Both the position numbers and the translations under genes were made by a program. From contig LRSR01003725.1 in assembly GCA_001579985.1 (NCBI GenBank), positions 1-34,142 on the forward strand: 34,142 bases of DNA, in the 5' to 3' direction. Below, in pieces: positions 32,927 through 34,142 of this stretch. The notes under the pieces are model-generated. The model did not search any database. It had not been told where the DNA came from and saw only the letters and a list, made by a program, of their open reading frames with translations. The stretch's first letter is position 1. Each line of letters starts with the position of its first letter. This DNA comes from Hypsibius dujardini. Taxonomy: Eukaryota; Tardigrada; Eutardigrada; Parachela; Hypsibiidae.

Positions 32927-34142
32927 TTTGTGGCAAGTTTACAATTTACCTGAAATGTGCCAGAAATATCTGATTTATTCTATATTCAATAAATATTCTA
33001 TTGAAGCCGCCATATTATTGACTACTAAACTTGTTTTGCATCAAGAACCGATTCTTTTACCGAGCGCTTTCTGCGGAACTGATACCTAATGCGACCTGGT
33101 TAAAGGCCATGATTTTTTGCTTGATGAACCGAAGACGGTTCATTAAGATGGGGGTTCTCGGGTTACAAAACGAAGTGGTTGTCTGGTAAAAGAAGGTCAT
33201 CAAGTGTAAAAGTAGCGTGTAAAAGTGAAAAAGTGAAACATTTTCTGAATTTTAGAAATTCGCTTCTGGAAGATTATCATAACCACAACGGTTACTGCTT
33301 CCTCTCTGTTCTGAATATATTATGGGATCCCGCACGTAAGCCAAGTAATATGTTTTGACACGACGAGATAAACGTTCCTGCATTAATTATGTTACCGGTG
33401 TATTTCAACGTGAGAGACTTCCTTTGACTTTTCAGACAGGTCCGTGAACATCGCGTCAGACACGCTCGCTGGTAGATTCTCAATCCGAATTATCTTGTTC
33501 TGAAGTAAAATCTACCACAACATTTCCGGTCTGTGTTGCAGAGAATGGCTATCTACTTATTCATATCCTGCCTGGCACTGCTCCTCAACATAAGCCATTC
33601 CACTTTTAATACCCTCCTAGTTAGTTTTCACAACAGCCAATCATGGCCGCACCTTTCTGACCACTAATTCATGTGCATCCACCATCATTTTCTAACCTTT
33701 TGGTCAGCACAAATGTCTTTGCAAGTATTCTGTAAACCTAAACCGACGCCGATAATTAGAAACCTCTTGTGAATTCTCTCTCCCCCCCCCCAATCTGTCC
33801 ACCAAAACTTGCAGGTGTCCGCTGATATGGGACGATAGCCAATATTTTTGCATGAAAGTTTCCTTGAAATCCTTTAAAAGGTCTTAGCTTGCGGTAGGGA
33901 GTTATTCCTCGATGTCATTTTCTTCGGCAATGAACCCCAATCAGGCGATGTGGCATTCAGAATACAGAGGGACCTCGTTGTGACCACTGATATTTATCCT
34001 GATTATGTGACACGGTCTTGGCAGTAAATATCTCTGCAGAAAATTTGGTTTTATTGGCATGACCAAGAGAGATATGCTGCCCCGCTGATTTGATGAGAAT
34101 GCCAGCGGAAACATTGGCTGTATATGCTGTAAATTTACGGTA
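32927..34142. other. Right-hand region, no gene recognised
   Basis: Includes a C-run near 33783 and scattered short open frames only (for example minus 33292-33483). Confidence 0.4.

Overview
The window is nuclear DNA of an invertebrate animal. Protein-coding genes are split into exons by GT-AG introns, many of them 55-110 nt long, and are separated by long non-coding stretches. Recognisable products (non-muscle myosin essential light chain, a SEA/EGF transmembrane protein, an immunoglobulin-superfamily receptor, low-specificity threonine aldolase) and a mariner transposase relic point to an ecdysozoan such as a crustacean or tardigrade. The sequence alone does not fix the phylum. There are no operons, ribosome-binding sites, CRISPR arrays or recognisable tRNA/rRNA genes.

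Layout. 1-5.7 kb holds a cluster of secreted, cysteine-rich, lectin-like genes and decayed copies: a CG-C-YDP repeat array (about 1-960, minus, broken), a SUEL-like plus CC/CG-domain protein (1572-2334, minus), a SUEL-like copy on the opposite strand with an in-frame stop (2671-3312, plus), a bulb-type-lectin protein (4398-5195, minus) with possible alternative 3' exons (3801-4352), and another decayed SUEL-like piece (5300-5650, minus). 6.2-7.25 kb is a dead mariner-type transposase. 7485-10058 is a composite foldback element: about 156-bp terminal inverted repeats, a palindromic GTCCGTCC-type minisatellite of about 1.1 kb, and two nested inverted-repeat insertions. 11.5-13.7 kb has exons of a small single-pass membrane protein (plus). 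15.06-20.54 kb is the SEA/EGF gene (plus, 8 exons, 852 aa). 21.2-21.9 kb is the essential light chain (minus, 4 exons, 152 aa as read). 22.45-23.83 kb is threonine aldolase (minus, 3 exons, 380 aa). 26.84-30.74 kb is a large Ig-type receptor (plus, 9 exons, 1117 aa). 30.7-34.1 kb is mostly non-coding, with one orphan exon candidate and an AT-rich tandem repeat.

The genes on the right are unrelated housekeeping, structural and cell-surface genes. They do not form a pathway. The left cluster is the coherent unit: neighbouring genes share a SUEL-like module, a CC/CG cysteine module and secretion signals in different combinations, alongside broken copies. That pattern suggests a fast-turnover extracellular carbohydrate-binding family. 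All exon joins were worked out by hand from splice sites and reading phase. The three large models and the lectin genes keep phase through every junction.
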